From a virus, in the IMG/VR virus record IMGVR_UViG_3300021963_000292, positions 1 to 38,886 of that record: 38,886 nt of DNA; one strand, written 5' to 3'. The notes beneath the pieces were generated by a model. The model was not told where the DNA came from. It did no database searches and was given only the letters and a program-made list of their open reading frames with translations. The position numbers were made by a program, and so were the translations under genes. Numbering within the stretch: position 1 is the stretch's first letter; every line of letters starts with the position of its first letter. This document shows positions 14,784-22,001 of the stretch, piece after piece.

Positions 14784-15284
14784 GTGACAATACGCCAGAC
14801 TTTGCAAGAGACATTCGACTATAACCCGGACACCGGATCGCTGACTTACCGCAAGCCGAGAGGATCACTCCCCGCCGGACGCCCAGCAGGCACGGCGGTA
14901 GCCAGCGGTTACAACGTCAAGTATAACGGTTCGTATATTTTGGCCCATCGGATTATCTGGAACATCATGACCGGCGAATGGCCGCAGCACCCTGTCCGCC
15001 ATGTCAATGGTAACAAACTGGACAACCGCTGGAGCAATTTAACTGTTGCTGCGCCTTTACGTGAGCGCGATCCTGTAAGCCGCAAGCCAATCAAGTCCGT
15101 TACTAATCGCCGTGTTGCGCATGGCGTGGGTCGTGTCGTTTTTGATAAGATGGGTGTGACATTGTTTGAAGCCAACGCAATTATCAGCGGAGAACGCGTT
15201 CTTATCGGCCGCTTTGAGACAGAAGCCGAGGCGCGTGACGCATTTAAGAACGTAACGGGATACGCCGCGCCGGGTTCTCTGTAA
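14784..15284 (+). CDS. HNH homing-type endonuclease with AP2-like C-terminus
   Basis: The protein has 166 aa. The N-terminal part (FDYNPDTGSLTYRK) leads to an HNH core, LAHRIIWNIMTGEWPQHPVR then HVNGNKLDNRWSNL. The C-terminal part (GVTLFEANAIISGERVLIGR, FETEAEARDAF) matches the AP2 DNA-binding fold found in phage homing enzymes. GTG at 14784 is chosen because AAAGGA lies 6 nt upstream and the longer frame runs back through the repeat array. It sits directly after that array and ends at a bidirectional terminator. It is probably a free-standing selfish element. Confidence 0.85.
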   Translation: MTIRQTLQETFDYNPDTGSLTYRKPRGSLPAGRPAGTAVASGYNVKYNGSYILAHRIIWNIMTGEWPQHPVRHVNGNKLDNRWSNLTVAAPLRERDPVSRKPIKSVTNRRVAHGVGRVVFDKMGVTLFEANAIISGERVLIGRFETEAEARDAFKNVTGYAAPGSL

Positions 15285-15288
15285 AAAA

Positions 15289-15309
15289 GAGGGGGCGCTA
15301 TGCCCCCTC
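15289..15309. terminator. Bidirectional terminator at a convergent junction
   Basis: An 8-bp stem (GAGGGGGC with GCCCCCTC) closes a 5-nt loop. It is followed by AACTTTTT on the plus strand and by TCTTTTTTAC on the minus strand. It ends both the HNH-AP2 gene and the minus-strand early block, overlapping the stop codon of the latter. Confidence 0.9.
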
Positions 15310-15618
15310 AACTTTTTGTATCAGCCGATCAAGATACCATCGGGCCTTCTTCAAGTCCTCCAACGGCTTGGCCTTCTTCTCGTAGCGCCAGAGATATTTG
15401 AGGACATTAGCTTTCAACGCGCCGCGAAAGCCTTCGTCGCTTAGCGCGGCCTCGATAGCCTCAATGGCCTCGATGCCACCGCTGTTATAGTGCTGCGGTT
15501 TATCCACTGGATCATAGATCGACGACACCTCGTCATTCAGCACATCCCGAATGTCCTTATACCTCATATAGTCCTTGCCATACATCGCACCACATCCTTT
15601 CTCGCCGGGCCGGGTCAT
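15298..15618 (-). CDS. DUF3310 (SaV-like) protein
   Basis: The protein has 106 aa. The signature is DKPQHYNSGGIEAIEAIEAA, then GFRGALKANVLKYLWRYEKK and ALEDLKKARWYLDRLI-like text near the C-terminus, all typical of the small phage DUF3310 family sometimes called SaV-like nucleotide kinase. The biochemical role is not settled. Its ATG overlaps the primase-helicase stop by 4 nt (ATGA) and it is the last gene of the early block. GAGG precedes the start. Confidence 0.85.
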   Translation of the reverse strand: MTRPGEKGCGAMYGKDYMRYKDIRDVLNDEVSSIYDPVDKPQHYNSGGIEAIEAIEAALSDEGFRGALKANVLKYLWRYEKKAKPLEDLKKARWYLDRLIQKVEGA

Positions 15619-18098
15619 GCCTCGTCCTCATCGACATCCCGCCCCTTGATCTCAATCTGGAAGCCGAAAAACTCGTCGGCTTGGTCATCCATCATGGCGT
15701 TGATGACCATGTGATCTTCATCGCCGATGAGAAGTTCAAGACCACGGAACACCCGCTTCGTTCGGGTCGCCCGATCCCTTGTGGCTTCATAGCCCCTGAT
15801 CTTCATCTCATTGTTAAACTTACGCTGGGACCAGTCGCGCCCCTTGGCCTCGTTGCTGTCCTTGCACCAATCGCGGAAGTCATTGAACGCCTCATTGGTC
15901 GTCATCTCATTGTCAACGCCAACAACGCAACGCTCCGTGATCCAGCGGGCCAAGGCATCCTCTCCCGCGAGATAGTCCTCGGTAGCTTGGATAACGACCG
16001 CTGGCGGGTTCAACCCCTCAGACAGCCAAGTCTTAGCCCCCTCGATAATCCACGCCAAGATCGCCGGGTATTCCTCTTTCAGCTTGTCCGGCAAATCCAT
16101 GTCCTTACGGACGGGCTTCGTCTCAAATGGGATCAGGTGCATACGCCGCCGCATGGCGTCATCGACGTTAGTAATCTCTGGCTTGGTATTGCCCGCGATC
16201 ACAAGCGTAAACTGTGGCTGAAACTCAAACAAATCCTGCCGCATAAAGCGCGCACTGATCTTGTCCCCACCAGTCAGGCTCTTCACCTTGGCTTCATCCC
16301 ACTTGCGCGACGGATCAATCTCCTGCGCGTGAACGAGCCGAGCGCCCATCAACGACGCCAACTCTGTAGGGTGACGCTGCGACGACGACGCCAAGAAAAC
16401 GTCCGCACTAGCCACGGTGGCATAATCGCCAAGGATGCCGCCTATCGCACCAAGGAACGTCCCTTTGCCATTGCCGCCGGACCCGTGGGCGAAAGCCAGG
16501 ATATGCTCCTTGGTAGAGCCTGTGGAACTATAGCCCGCCAACCTTTGAAGGTAGCCAATCAACTCAGCATCACCGTTGCAGGCCTCATTGAGAAACGCTT
16601 GCCATTGGGGCGCTGGTTTGCTGAAGTCCGCCTCGACCGATGTGCATTTTGTGCACATGCGAGAACGATCATGGGGGTGCAGCACACCCGTCTTCAAGTC
16701 CACCATCCCCGATTTGGTGTTGAGGATATAGATGTCGGCGTCTAGCTGCTCGGTGGTTGCCTGCATGGATGGTTCTACCGCAGCCAGCTTGGCCACATTG
16801 GCGATCACATTGTATGACGCCACACGCTGCGCGATCCGCTCAGCCTTTTGCGGGCTTTCGATGTTGGCCAACGCCTCGGACGATGCCTGCGCGCAAACCT
16901 TACGGACGATGGAGATGTGCTTGTTCGCCACATCCTTCGCCCACTTGTTGCCGTCCCACGCAACCCAGCCCATGCCGCCAACAACGTATCGAATATCCGA
17001 AACGTGTAAACGAGCAACGCGCTGCGCCAAAGCAATGTCACTATACTCAATCGGCGTTTCCCCGGCCGACGCTACCACTCCAAAGTCATCGTCGGAGAAG
17101 TCGGTCACGTCGAACTCATCGACCTCCCGCTTGTGCCCAAACGATGCCGCCTTGTCCGCCAGCCAGTCCCAACCCAACTCATAGGGCGGGTGCATACGAC
17201 CAAAGTCCGCCTCGATAGTATCGAGCGTGTTAACCCCGTCTTCCCAACTGGCCGCCCACGCTTCGAATATCTCGAACGCATCGGCCTCATTGTCCGGGCC
17301 GCACGCTGCCTTGATGGCATAGCCCATGCGAATATAGTCATCGCGGTCAGGAAAATGCTCAGTCTTGTTTGGGATCGCAGCAACAGCCGCCTGCACATGG
17401 GCAACGCTTGGCGCAATGAGCGACGCCTGATCTACCGACTGCCGCTCGACCGCCTTCTGGGCTGTCTTGTCGGCGTGGATAATCTGGCAGCCCATCATCT
17501 CCAACGTCTCGGTCAGATCGGCAAAGAACTGCTCGATCTTTTCCCGCGTGACCAGCTTCAACCCAGCCGGGCCGCGTTGTGTCAGGTCCACATCGAGACT
17601 GTACGGCTCCTTAGTGATAGGGTGGATACCGCCGATGACGTACTGTTGCCCGTCCCCTAGAAATTCTACAAGCTGCTCGACGCCCCGGTCATCACGGAAC
17701 CGCACCTGCATACGGCCAATCTTCTCGTCGGTGCGATACATGAACAGCCGCTTGGGATACCGGCCGATCCGCATCGGGGCTTTGCCCAATGCCTTGACCG
17801 CCATATCACCAATGACCCTAGCCAGCCCCTCGTTAACAACATCAATGTCAACCGCAGGATATTTGCTTGCCTTCAAGCCGATATTAGCGTGGCTGCGGTC
17901 CCACCGCTCCACATCATTCGGCGTTGGTGTATAGTCCTGCCAGCCATAGCCGCCCCATGTGCCCTGTGCGTTCTGCCGACCCGGTGCTTTGCCCGCTTGA
18001 TCGGCTTGGATTTTGGACATGGCCGACAACTCGGCGTTGGGCGGAATAACGGACACGAGATCGGTGAACCCAATCTCATAGAGCGTCTTAAATTTCAT
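15615..18098 (-). CDS. Primase-helicase (AEP Prim-Pol plus D5-like SF3 helicase)
   Basis: The protein has 827 aa. The N-terminal archaeo-eukaryotic-type primase shows DIDVV (Asp84, Asp86) and YVIGGIHPITKEPY. A PriCT-like linker follows at about 285-340 (DDYIRMGYAIKAACG). The C-terminal superfamily 3 helicase shows Walker A GSGGNGKGT near residue 535, ARLVHAQEIDPSRKW, TLVIAGNTKPEI and DDAMRRRMHLIPF (arginine finger region). It should prime and unwind DNA at the fork together with the family A polymerase. The start follows GAGGGA and overlaps the previous stop (TGATG). Confidence 0.92.
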   Translation of the reverse strand: MKFKTLYEIGFTDLVSVIPPNAELSAMSKIQADQAGKAPGRQNAQGTWGGYGWQDYTPTPNDVERWDRSHANIGLKASKYPAVDIDVVNEGLARVIGDMAVKALGKAPMRIGRYPKRLFMYRTDEKIGRMQVRFRDDRGVEQLVEFLGDGQQYVIGGIHPITKEPYSLDVDLTQRGPAGLKLVTREKIEQFFADLTETLEMMGCQIIHADKTAQKAVERQSVDQASLIAPSVAHVQAAVAAIPNKTEHFPDRDDYIRMGYAIKAACGPDNEADAFEIFEAWAASWEDGVNTLDTIEADFGRMHPPYELGWDWLADKAASFGHKREVDEFDVTDFSDDDFGVVASAGETPIEYSDIALAQRVARLHVSDIRYVVGGMGWVAWDGNKWAKDVANKHISIVRKVCAQASSEALANIESPQKAERIAQRVASYNVIANVAKLAAVEPSMQATTEQLDADIYILNTKSGMVDLKTGVLHPHDRSRMCTKCTSVEADFSKPAPQWQAFLNEACNGDAELIGYLQRLAGYSSTGSTKEHILAFAHGSGGNGKGTFLGAIGGILGDYATVASADVFLASSSQRHPTELASLMGARLVHAQEIDPSRKWDEAKVKSLTGGDKISARFMRQDLFEFQPQFTLVIAGNTKPEITNVDDAMRRRMHLIPFETKPVRKDMDLPDKLKEEYPAILAWIIEGAKTWLSEGLNPPAVVIQATEDYLAGEDALARWITERCVVGVDNEMTTNEAFNDFRDWCKDSNEAKGRDWSQRKFNNEMKIRGYEATRDRATRTKRVFRGLELLIGDEDHMVINAMMDDQADEFFGFQIEIKGRDVDEDEA

Positions 18099-18319
18099 CA
18101 GTGCAATTCCCTCTTTTCGATTTTGTCACGCTTCTGCATCAGCATATCAACAGCCGCATCTATTGCGTAGATCGCAAAGTCCGGCTCGGTTTCGTCCATT
18201 AGATTGTACGCGGAGGTTGTTATTACTACGCCGCGTTCAAAGTCTTCTTCGAAACCGATGATGAATACTGGTATGCAGTCGATTTGTTCTTCGTCATCAT
18301 TCCACTTTATCTTGTCCAT
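18098..18319 (-). CDS. 73-aa acidic hypothetical protein
   Basis: The protein starts MDKIKWNDDEEQIDCIPVFI and contains FERGVVITTSAYNLMDE and AIDAAVDMLMQKRDK. No known domain is recognised. It overlaps the primase-helicase start by one base (TGATG) and the preceding 54-aa gene by 23 nt, so it belongs to the coupled early chain. Confidence 0.68.
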   Translation of the reverse strand: MDKIKWNDDEEQIDCIPVFIIGFEEDFERGVVITTSAYNLMDETEPDFAIYAIDAAVDMLMQKRDKIEKRELH

Positions 18320-18461
18320 TACTTAGACCCCCCGGCAGGTGGAACTCGGCGCGCAAGTCCGAGGCCAACACCAGCAACGCAACCTTTGCGTCATGTGATT
18401 GCGTCCGGTTAGCACGGTACTCAATGTATTCGATGATCTGTTCTCGCTCAAATGTAGTCAT
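18297..18461 (-). CDS. 54-aa hypothetical protein
   Basis: The protein reads MTTFEREQIIEYIEYRANRT, then QSHDAKVALLVLASDLRAEF. It is helical and charged, with no known motif. GAGAG lies 6 nt before the ATG, and it fills what would otherwise be a 150-bp gap in a tightly packed operon. It overlaps the 73-aa gene. Confidence 0.65.
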   Translation of the reverse strand: MTTFEREQIIEYIEYRANRTQSHDAKVALLVLASDLRAEFHLPGGLSNGQDKVE

Positions 18462-18469
18462 TATATCTC

Positions 18470-18751
18470 TCATAGTTTTCGTTTAAAATATTCCATGCCT
18501 TCGCCCGGAATATAGTAGCCAAGATTGCCATACCGATCAGCGTGGGGAACAACGCGTGTAAAGTATTTTTTTTCGTTCTCTTCATAAATGGCTCTCGTGT
18601 CCGTCGGGGTCAGAAGCGACTGAGCATATAGAAGAAGTTCGTAGGCATCAATCTTGCCTTCGATATAAATTGCGTTGCCATCACGCCGGGCATAGCCCCG
18701 CGTGTTGTTGGCGATCCAATCAGCGAGTTGCGCTGCGGTTTCCTGTTTCAT
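18470..18751 (-). CDS. 93-aa hypothetical protein
   Basis: The protein starts MKQETAAQLADWIANNTRGY and has YARRDGNAIYIEGKIDAYEL and YYIPGEGMEYFKRKL. It is probably mixed alpha/beta. Its start overlaps the upstream stop by 4 nt (ATGA). No family was recognised. Confidence 0.7.
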   Translation of the reverse strand: MKQETAAQLADWIANNTRGYARRDGNAIYIEGKIDAYELLLYAQSLLTPTDTRAIYEENEKKYFTRVVPHADRYGNLGYYIPGEGMEYFKRKL

Positions 18752-18921
18752 TTCTTTTCTCCCCTAATTTCGCTCACGGCTTGGCATAGAGCGCAAAACA
18801 AATCGTTAAACTTCATCTGCTCCAGCCAAAAATCGGATGTCATGTTCGGAATGCCAAACCGCTCTGCTGCTTCTTGGATGATGTGGTCAGGAAAGTCTCG
18901 TCTATGTTCTTTCCCGGTCAT
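18748..18921 (-). CDS. 57-aa hypothetical protein
   Basis: The protein starts MTGKEHRRDFPDHIIQEAAE and contains MKFNDLFCALCQAVSEI. The ATG at 18921 is chosen because it overlaps the upstream stop as ATGA, like its neighbours. Longer in-frame starts would run inside the zinc-ribbon gene. The function is unknown. Confidence 0.65.
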   Translation of the reverse strand: MTGKEHRRDFPDHIIQEAAERFGIPNMTSDFWLEQMKFNDLFCALCQAVSEIRGEKK

Positions 18922-19100
18922 TTCCGCCTTCCCTTCTGCCATCCATCCTTCAGATGGCCGTAATCCCTTGGCTCTGTGACAATCGTTTCCGCACCACATA
19001 CGCCGCAAGTATCGGGATGCCATGTGGATACGCCACATTCCCTGCGTCCGTATTTGTCGCCGCAGTCTGAGCATATCCATGCCGGGTAATCGCGCTTCAT
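18918..19100 (-). CDS. Small zinc-ribbon protein
   Basis: The protein has 60 aa. Two CxxC pairs (WICSDCGDKYG and TCGVCGAETIV) around STWHPD form a classic zinc ribbon, ending in PRDYGHLKDGW. Small zinc-ribbon proteins of this kind are frequent in early phage operons and may bind nucleic acid. The start overlaps the previous stop (ATGA) and is preceded by AGAGGGAGA. Confidence 0.8.
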   Translation of the reverse strand: MKRDYPAWICSDCGDKYGRRECGVSTWHPDTCGVCGAETIVTEPRDYGHLKDGWQKGRRK

Positions 19101-19279
19101 TCTCCCTCTCCTATGTAATCTAGCAGCCGTTTAACCGCCTTGATGTCTTTCTTATAGGCTTTGTAATCGTCTGGATGAACGTAGCTGGCGCTGAAGTTAT
19201 TCTCCAGTGTAACAAGAGTGTCCTTCAGCCACGCGCGGACAAGTCCGTCTAGCATGGAAGGATCGATGTCGATCATCAT
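19097..19279 (-). CDS. 60-aa conserved early phage protein
   Basis: The protein starts MMIDIDPSMLDGLVRAWLKD and ends in a helical YKKDIKAVKRLLDYIGEGE. The pattern is seen in many phages without assigned function (recalled). It overlaps both neighbours by 4 nt through ATGA. Confidence 0.72.
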   Translation of the reverse strand: MMIDIDPSMLDGLVRAWLKDTLVTLENNFSASYVHPDDYKAYKKDIKAVKRLLDYIGEGE

Positions 19280-19479
19280 TTCAAATACTCCCCTGCTTCG
19301 ATGGCGTCTGCCGTCATCAAAAAATCATCCTTCCGCAGCCACGCAACAATTGCAGCGCGTTCTTCCATGCGGTGACGGGCGAAAAAGATTTGCAGCGATG
19401 CCGTATTCAACTGGTCTGCATCCAGCGCCATCCAAACGTGCGCCGCCATATGCCGATCAGCCTGTGTGATCTCAGTCAT
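19276..19479 (-). CDS. 67-aa early protein, partial paralogue of 21052-21237
   Basis: The protein starts MTEITQADRHMAAHVWMALD and ends AIVAWLRKDDFLMTADAIEA then GEYLK. The ending resembles AIIAWLR...DRIAEGDHLK of the 61-aa gene at 21052-21237, suggesting shared ancestry. The start at 19479 is chosen for the ATGA overlap and because the upstream 22-bp repeat supplies GGGAGAAACG as ribosome site. Confidence 0.7.
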   Translation of the reverse strand: MTEITQADRHMAAHVWMALDADQLNTASLQIFFARHRMEERAAIVAWLRKDDFLMTADAIEAGEYLK

Positions 19480-19672
19480 TTCGTTTCTCCCAAGGCCGCT
19501 TCGAGAATGTCTCGTGCATTTAGCGACCACCCTTCATCTATTTCTTGGACAGCGTTTTCCATTGCCTCACGCAGCCGCTCGTTCTCTGCGCTTAGGGCTT
19601 CGCAGTTCGGGCAATGATTGGTTCGCACCAATCCAAGTTGATTGTCGTCCGTCATTTCGTTTCTCCCAAGGC
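19475..19672. repeat. Pair of identical 22-bp gene-junction repeats
   Basis: The 22 bases at 19475-19496 recur exactly at 19651-19672. Each copy encodes the end LGETK of one gene, its TGA, the overlapping ATG and the ribosome site TTGGGAGAAACG of the next gene. They bracket exactly one gene, so recombination between them would insert or delete it cleanly. Confidence 0.85.
19476..19655 (-). CDS. 59-aa coiled-coil early protein
   Basis: The protein starts MTDDNQLGLVRTNHCPNCEA with a CPNC pair, then a coiled coil (LSAENERLREAMENAVQEI) and an ending ARDILEAALGETK. It resembles the C-terminal half of the neighbouring 135-aa protein, which also has ENERLRGAL and ends ALGETK. The gene is bracketed by identical 22-bp junction repeats. 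The ATG at 19655 overlaps the upstream stop. Confidence 0.7.
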   Translation of the reverse strand: MTDDNQLGLVRTNHCPNCEALSAENERLREAMENAVQEIDEGWSLNARDILEAALGETK

Positions 19673-20059
19673 TGTGCGGGCGGATCGGCATATCGGGCAA
19701 TCTGTCCACAAATGGTCGCCTGTTACCTCATCTTCTTCGATGTAGTGCGGATCACCGCTACAATTGTAGCAATGCGATAGCGCATCATTCAGCGCCCCAC
19801 GCAGCCTCTCATTTTCGGAGTGCAGTTCCTGATTTGATAGGATTATGGCTTCGATGTGGTCTGCGGCTTTGTTGCAGTCAGCCAGATAATCTAATGCGAT
19901 TTCTTTCTGCTGTTCCCATAGGTCAGAAACAACGGCCTTCTCGCGTTCCAACTGCTCGATGCGGTCGGCCCCCAACCAAGGAGCCCAGTTTTCTGTTGGC
20001 GCAAAGCCTGATGCAGGAAGCATACTACGCAGCCATCCACACAGTTCATCGTCAGTCAT
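19652..20059 (-). CDS. 135-aa coiled-coil and zinc-binding early protein
   Basis: Residues 1-30 start MTDDELCGWLRSMLPASGFA. A long coiled coil follows (IEQLEREKAVVSDLWEQQKE, HSENERLRGALND). The C-terminal part holds CYNC and CPIC pairs about 20 residues apart, a probable zinc ribbon. It ends ARTALGETK, as the next gene does. The role is unknown; DNA binding is plausible. It overlaps the upstream gene by 8 nt. Confidence 0.72.
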   Translation of the reverse strand: MTDDELCGWLRSMLPASGFAPTENWAPWLGADRIEQLEREKAVVSDLWEQQKEIALDYLADCNKAADHIEAIILSNQELHSENERLRGALNDALSHCYNCSGDPHYIEEDEVTGDHLWTDCPICRSARTALGETK

Positions 20060-20337
20060 CGTTCTTTTCCCTCAACGCATCGCTCTGCACGAGTGAGCGT
20101 GTGCAGCCATCGTAATAGCCTTGGTCGTAACCATACTGGCGGTGACGGGCAATCTCTCCGACTTCCCATGTATATATCAGTCCGCGCCGGATGCGCTGGG
20201 CCGTTTCGTCATCTGAATTGCTGATGCGAATAAGCACTTCACGATCCGCCTCCGTCACCCCAGAGGATACGTCAATCAAGTCTGCATCTTGTGCAATCAG
20301 GTTGTCCATTGCTTCTGTTCGGTCAGTCATCGTTCTT
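20051..20337. repeat. Pair of 16-bp gene-junction repeats
   Basis: The sequence GTCAGTCATCGTTCTT occurs at 20051-20066 and 20322-20337. Each copy encodes the end KNDD of one gene and the overlapping MTD start of the next. As at 19475-19672, the pair brackets exactly one gene. Confidence 0.8.
20052..20330 (-). CDS. 92-aa hypothetical early protein
   Basis: The protein starts MTDRTEAMDNLIAQDADLID and contains AQRIRRGLIYTWEVGEIARH and GYDQGYYDGCTRSL. It ends REKNDD, like its upstream neighbour, because both stops lie in the same 16-bp repeat. It overlaps the upstream gene by 8 nt. No known domain. Confidence 0.68.
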   Translation of the reverse strand: MTDRTEAMDNLIAQDADLIDVSSGVTEADREVLIRISNSDDETAQRIRRGLIYTWEVGEIARHRQYGYDQGYYDGCTRSLVQSDALREKNDD

Positions 20338-20688
20338 ACTCCTTATCTCCAGCCCACGGGCTTTCAGTGCGGCGCGAAAGTCTTCGGCATCGGGCATAAA
20401 CCCGCCAAAATCTTTCAACACATCCGCCAGCGGGTCAGGCTTGGCGCGTTCTTCTGAGACTGCCCTGTCAATGATGCTCTGGATCACGTGGCTCATGGCG
20501 TCGATGCACTCGGCGGCAGCTTCGGTTGGCTCCGCGTTCTCGCCCAGCGTGATCTTGCCGTCCGGGTGGATGGTCATGGCTGGCTCTTTGCCTGAACCAA
20601 GCGCGATCTTTAACTGCATGGGCTTGATAGACCCATTGTGCGACCACCAATCATACGACGCAGCCAGTAGGTTTTTGTCTTCAGTCAT
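20323..20688 (-). CDS. 121-aa hypothetical early protein
   Basis: The protein starts MTEDKNLLAASYDWWSHNGS. IALGSGKEPAMTIHPDGKIT suggests a beta-hairpin, then EPTEAAAECIDAMSHVIQSI forms a helix. The C-terminus reads FRAALKARGLEIRSKNDD. Phage proteins with a similar TIHPDGKIT segment occur in early regions without known role (recalled). It overlaps its upstream gene by 4 nt (ATGA). Confidence 0.7.
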   Translation of the reverse strand: MTEDKNLLAASYDWWSHNGSIKPMQLKIALGSGKEPAMTIHPDGKITLGENAEPTEAAAECIDAMSHVIQSIIDRAVSEERAKPDPLADVLKDFGGFMPDAEDFRAALKARGLEIRSKNDD

Positions 20689-20984
20689 TGCAAATTATCT
20701 CCCGACAAAAGGTTTTCAATCTCAGTATATATCCATTGAATGGAGACATCTGGATCATGATCAATGACGTTCATGACGAAAACCAACCGATCAAGAGTTT
20801 GCTGAAGCCTATCAGTTGTGCCGTTAGATAAGATACGAGTGAGATGCTGTTGGCCGGTTAACACCTTAATAGCGTCGGCAGCATCATCCATTAAAACCCA
20901 ATATAAGTCTCCAGCATTTGCCTCACGCAAATATGCTGCCCGCTCCTCTAACGCATCAATTAATGCTAAATAATTTTTAGTCAT
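20685..20984 (-). CDS. 99-aa hypothetical early protein
   Basis: The protein starts MTKNYLALIDALEERAAYLR and is helical throughout, with WVLMDDAADAIKVLTGQQHL. An ATG at 20984 is preferred to a TTG nine bases upstream: GGGAAGGGA lies about 10 nt before it, and the ATG overlaps the stop of the 24-aa gene (ATGA). No motif is recognised. Confidence 0.68.
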   Translation of the reverse strand: MTKNYLALIDALEERAAYLREANAGDLYWVLMDDAADAIKVLTGQQHLTRILSNGTTDRLQQTLDRLVFVMNVIDHDPDVSIQWIYTEIENLLSGDNLQ

Positions 20985-21055
20985 TGATCCCAATCCCTTC
21001 CCTCATATCCTCTGAACAGGCGGTCTATCATCCTGTTGATTATGCAGCGGATCAT
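20981..21055 (-). CDS. 24-aa micro-gene coupled to both neighbours
   Basis: The frame encodes MIRCIINRMIDRLFRGYEGR and then DWDQ. Its start overlaps the stop of the 61-aa gene as ATGA, and its stop overlaps the start of the 99-aa gene as ATGA. It exactly fills the only apparent gap in the coupled chain. Amphipathic and basic. Real translation is likely from architecture; the function is unknown. Confidence 0.5.
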   Translation of the reverse strand: MIRCIINRMIDRLFRGYEGRDWDQ

Positions 21056-21237
21056 TTCAGGTGATCCCCTTCTGCAATCCGATCCGCCAACCAGCGGGTG
21101 CTGCGTTCGAACATGGACATTTGCCCACTGCGAAGCCATGCAATGATGGCGTCTTTCTCGTTAACAACAGGCGTAGCTTCCGCCACAACCGGCTGTGCTT
21201 CAACTTCAATATCAACAATCTTCTTAGGACGTGCCAT
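21052..21237 (-). CDS. 61-aa early protein, partial paralogue of 19276-19479
   Basis: The protein starts MARPKKIVDIEVEAQPVVAE, an Ala/Val/Glu-rich leader, and ends DAIIAWLRSGQMSMFERSTR then WLADRIAEGDHLK. The AIIAWLR and IAEGDHLK elements recur in the 67-aa protein at 19276-19479. Its start overlaps the stop of the GcrA-like gene (TAATG). Confidence 0.7.
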   Translation of the reverse strand: MARPKKIVDIEVEAQPVVAEATPVVNEKDAIIAWLRSGQMSMFERSTRWLADRIAEGDHLK

Positions 21238-22001
21238 TAGATTAACTCCTTGATTTTAAACCCTTTTGTCTCAGCGTAGGCGATGAGGTCGTCGAGCCAC
21301 AACACCCCTTTTCCTGAGACAAAATACTGATTGACGCCACGATGAGGCACATCGTTAACGTCACCCCATGTATGAGACGACTGCTCGTACATCTGTATGT
21401 CCGCACGATGGACGCACGCATGGTTTCTGCGCAAAAACTGCGCAGCCTCCGCTGCAATCAACTTCGTGTGGCCCTTAAACTCTCGACGCGGGACCGTGCA
21501 TTCTTCCTCGGTCTTAATCGGAACTGGCTTCGCCATCTGCGCACGCCGATCCAACATCGACAACGGCGCAACGCCTACCTCTTCAAGCCAGCCTTTTATG
21601 GTAACATGACTTGTGTTGTAGAGCCGCATCAATTCGGCGCGGGTCATGGTCGCTGCCATCTTGTGGAAGTTAGCCGGGACGGCCTTCTTGCGCACGCCGG
21701 TAACTACCTTCTTGAGTTGGAGTTCCCGCATCCAGCGAAAGATCACAGTCCTAGCGCGACCATAGTGTTCCATGAGTTGCGTCACGTTCATCGTGGTCAA
21801 CATCTCCGCCAAATCATCTGGTGCGGGAGCCTTCTCAACAACGAAGTCCCGCTTCAAACCCAACTTTCTACGCCGACTATCAATCGCGTTTGCGGTACGA
21901 CCAAGCGCCCGTGCGATCTGCGCGGGCATCATGTTAGCCGCGTAAAGTTCTTTTAGTTTGGCGTCCTCTTCGGGCGTCCATTCATTAATTCTGTAAGCCA
22001 T
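21237..22001 (-). CDS. GcrA/SANT-like DNA-binding protein
   Basis: The protein has 254 aa. Residues 6-48 (WTPEEDAKLKELYAANMMPA then QIARALGRTANAIDSRRRKL) match the SANT/Myb-like DNA-binding fold of GcrA and related regulators. Two further HTH-like segments follow (LMEHYGRARTVIFRWMRELQ and LMRLYNTSHVTIKGWLEEVG), and a C-terminal winged or KilA-like region near KGVLWLDDLIAYAETKGF. It is the first gene of the early block, so a regulator of early transcription is likely. ATG 22001 follows AAGGGAGATT. Confidence 0.75.
   Translation of the reverse strand: MAYRINEWTPEEDAKLKELYAANMMPAQIARALGRTANAIDSRRRKLGLKRDFVVEKAPAPDDLAEMLTTMNVTQLMEHYGRARTVIFRWMRELQLKKVVTGVRKKAVPANFHKMAATMTRAELMRLYNTSHVTIKGWLEEVGVAPLSMLDRRAQMAKPVPIKTEEECTVPRREFKGHTKLIAAEAAQFLRRNHACVHRADIQMYEQSSHTWGDVNDVPHRGVNQYFVSGKGVLWLDDLIAYAETKGFKIKELI

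Noticed and set aside
15681-16745. Plus-strand open frame, 354 codons, antisense to the primase-helicase
   Set aside because: Composition follows the opposite-strand gene; the true gene has complete helicase motifs.
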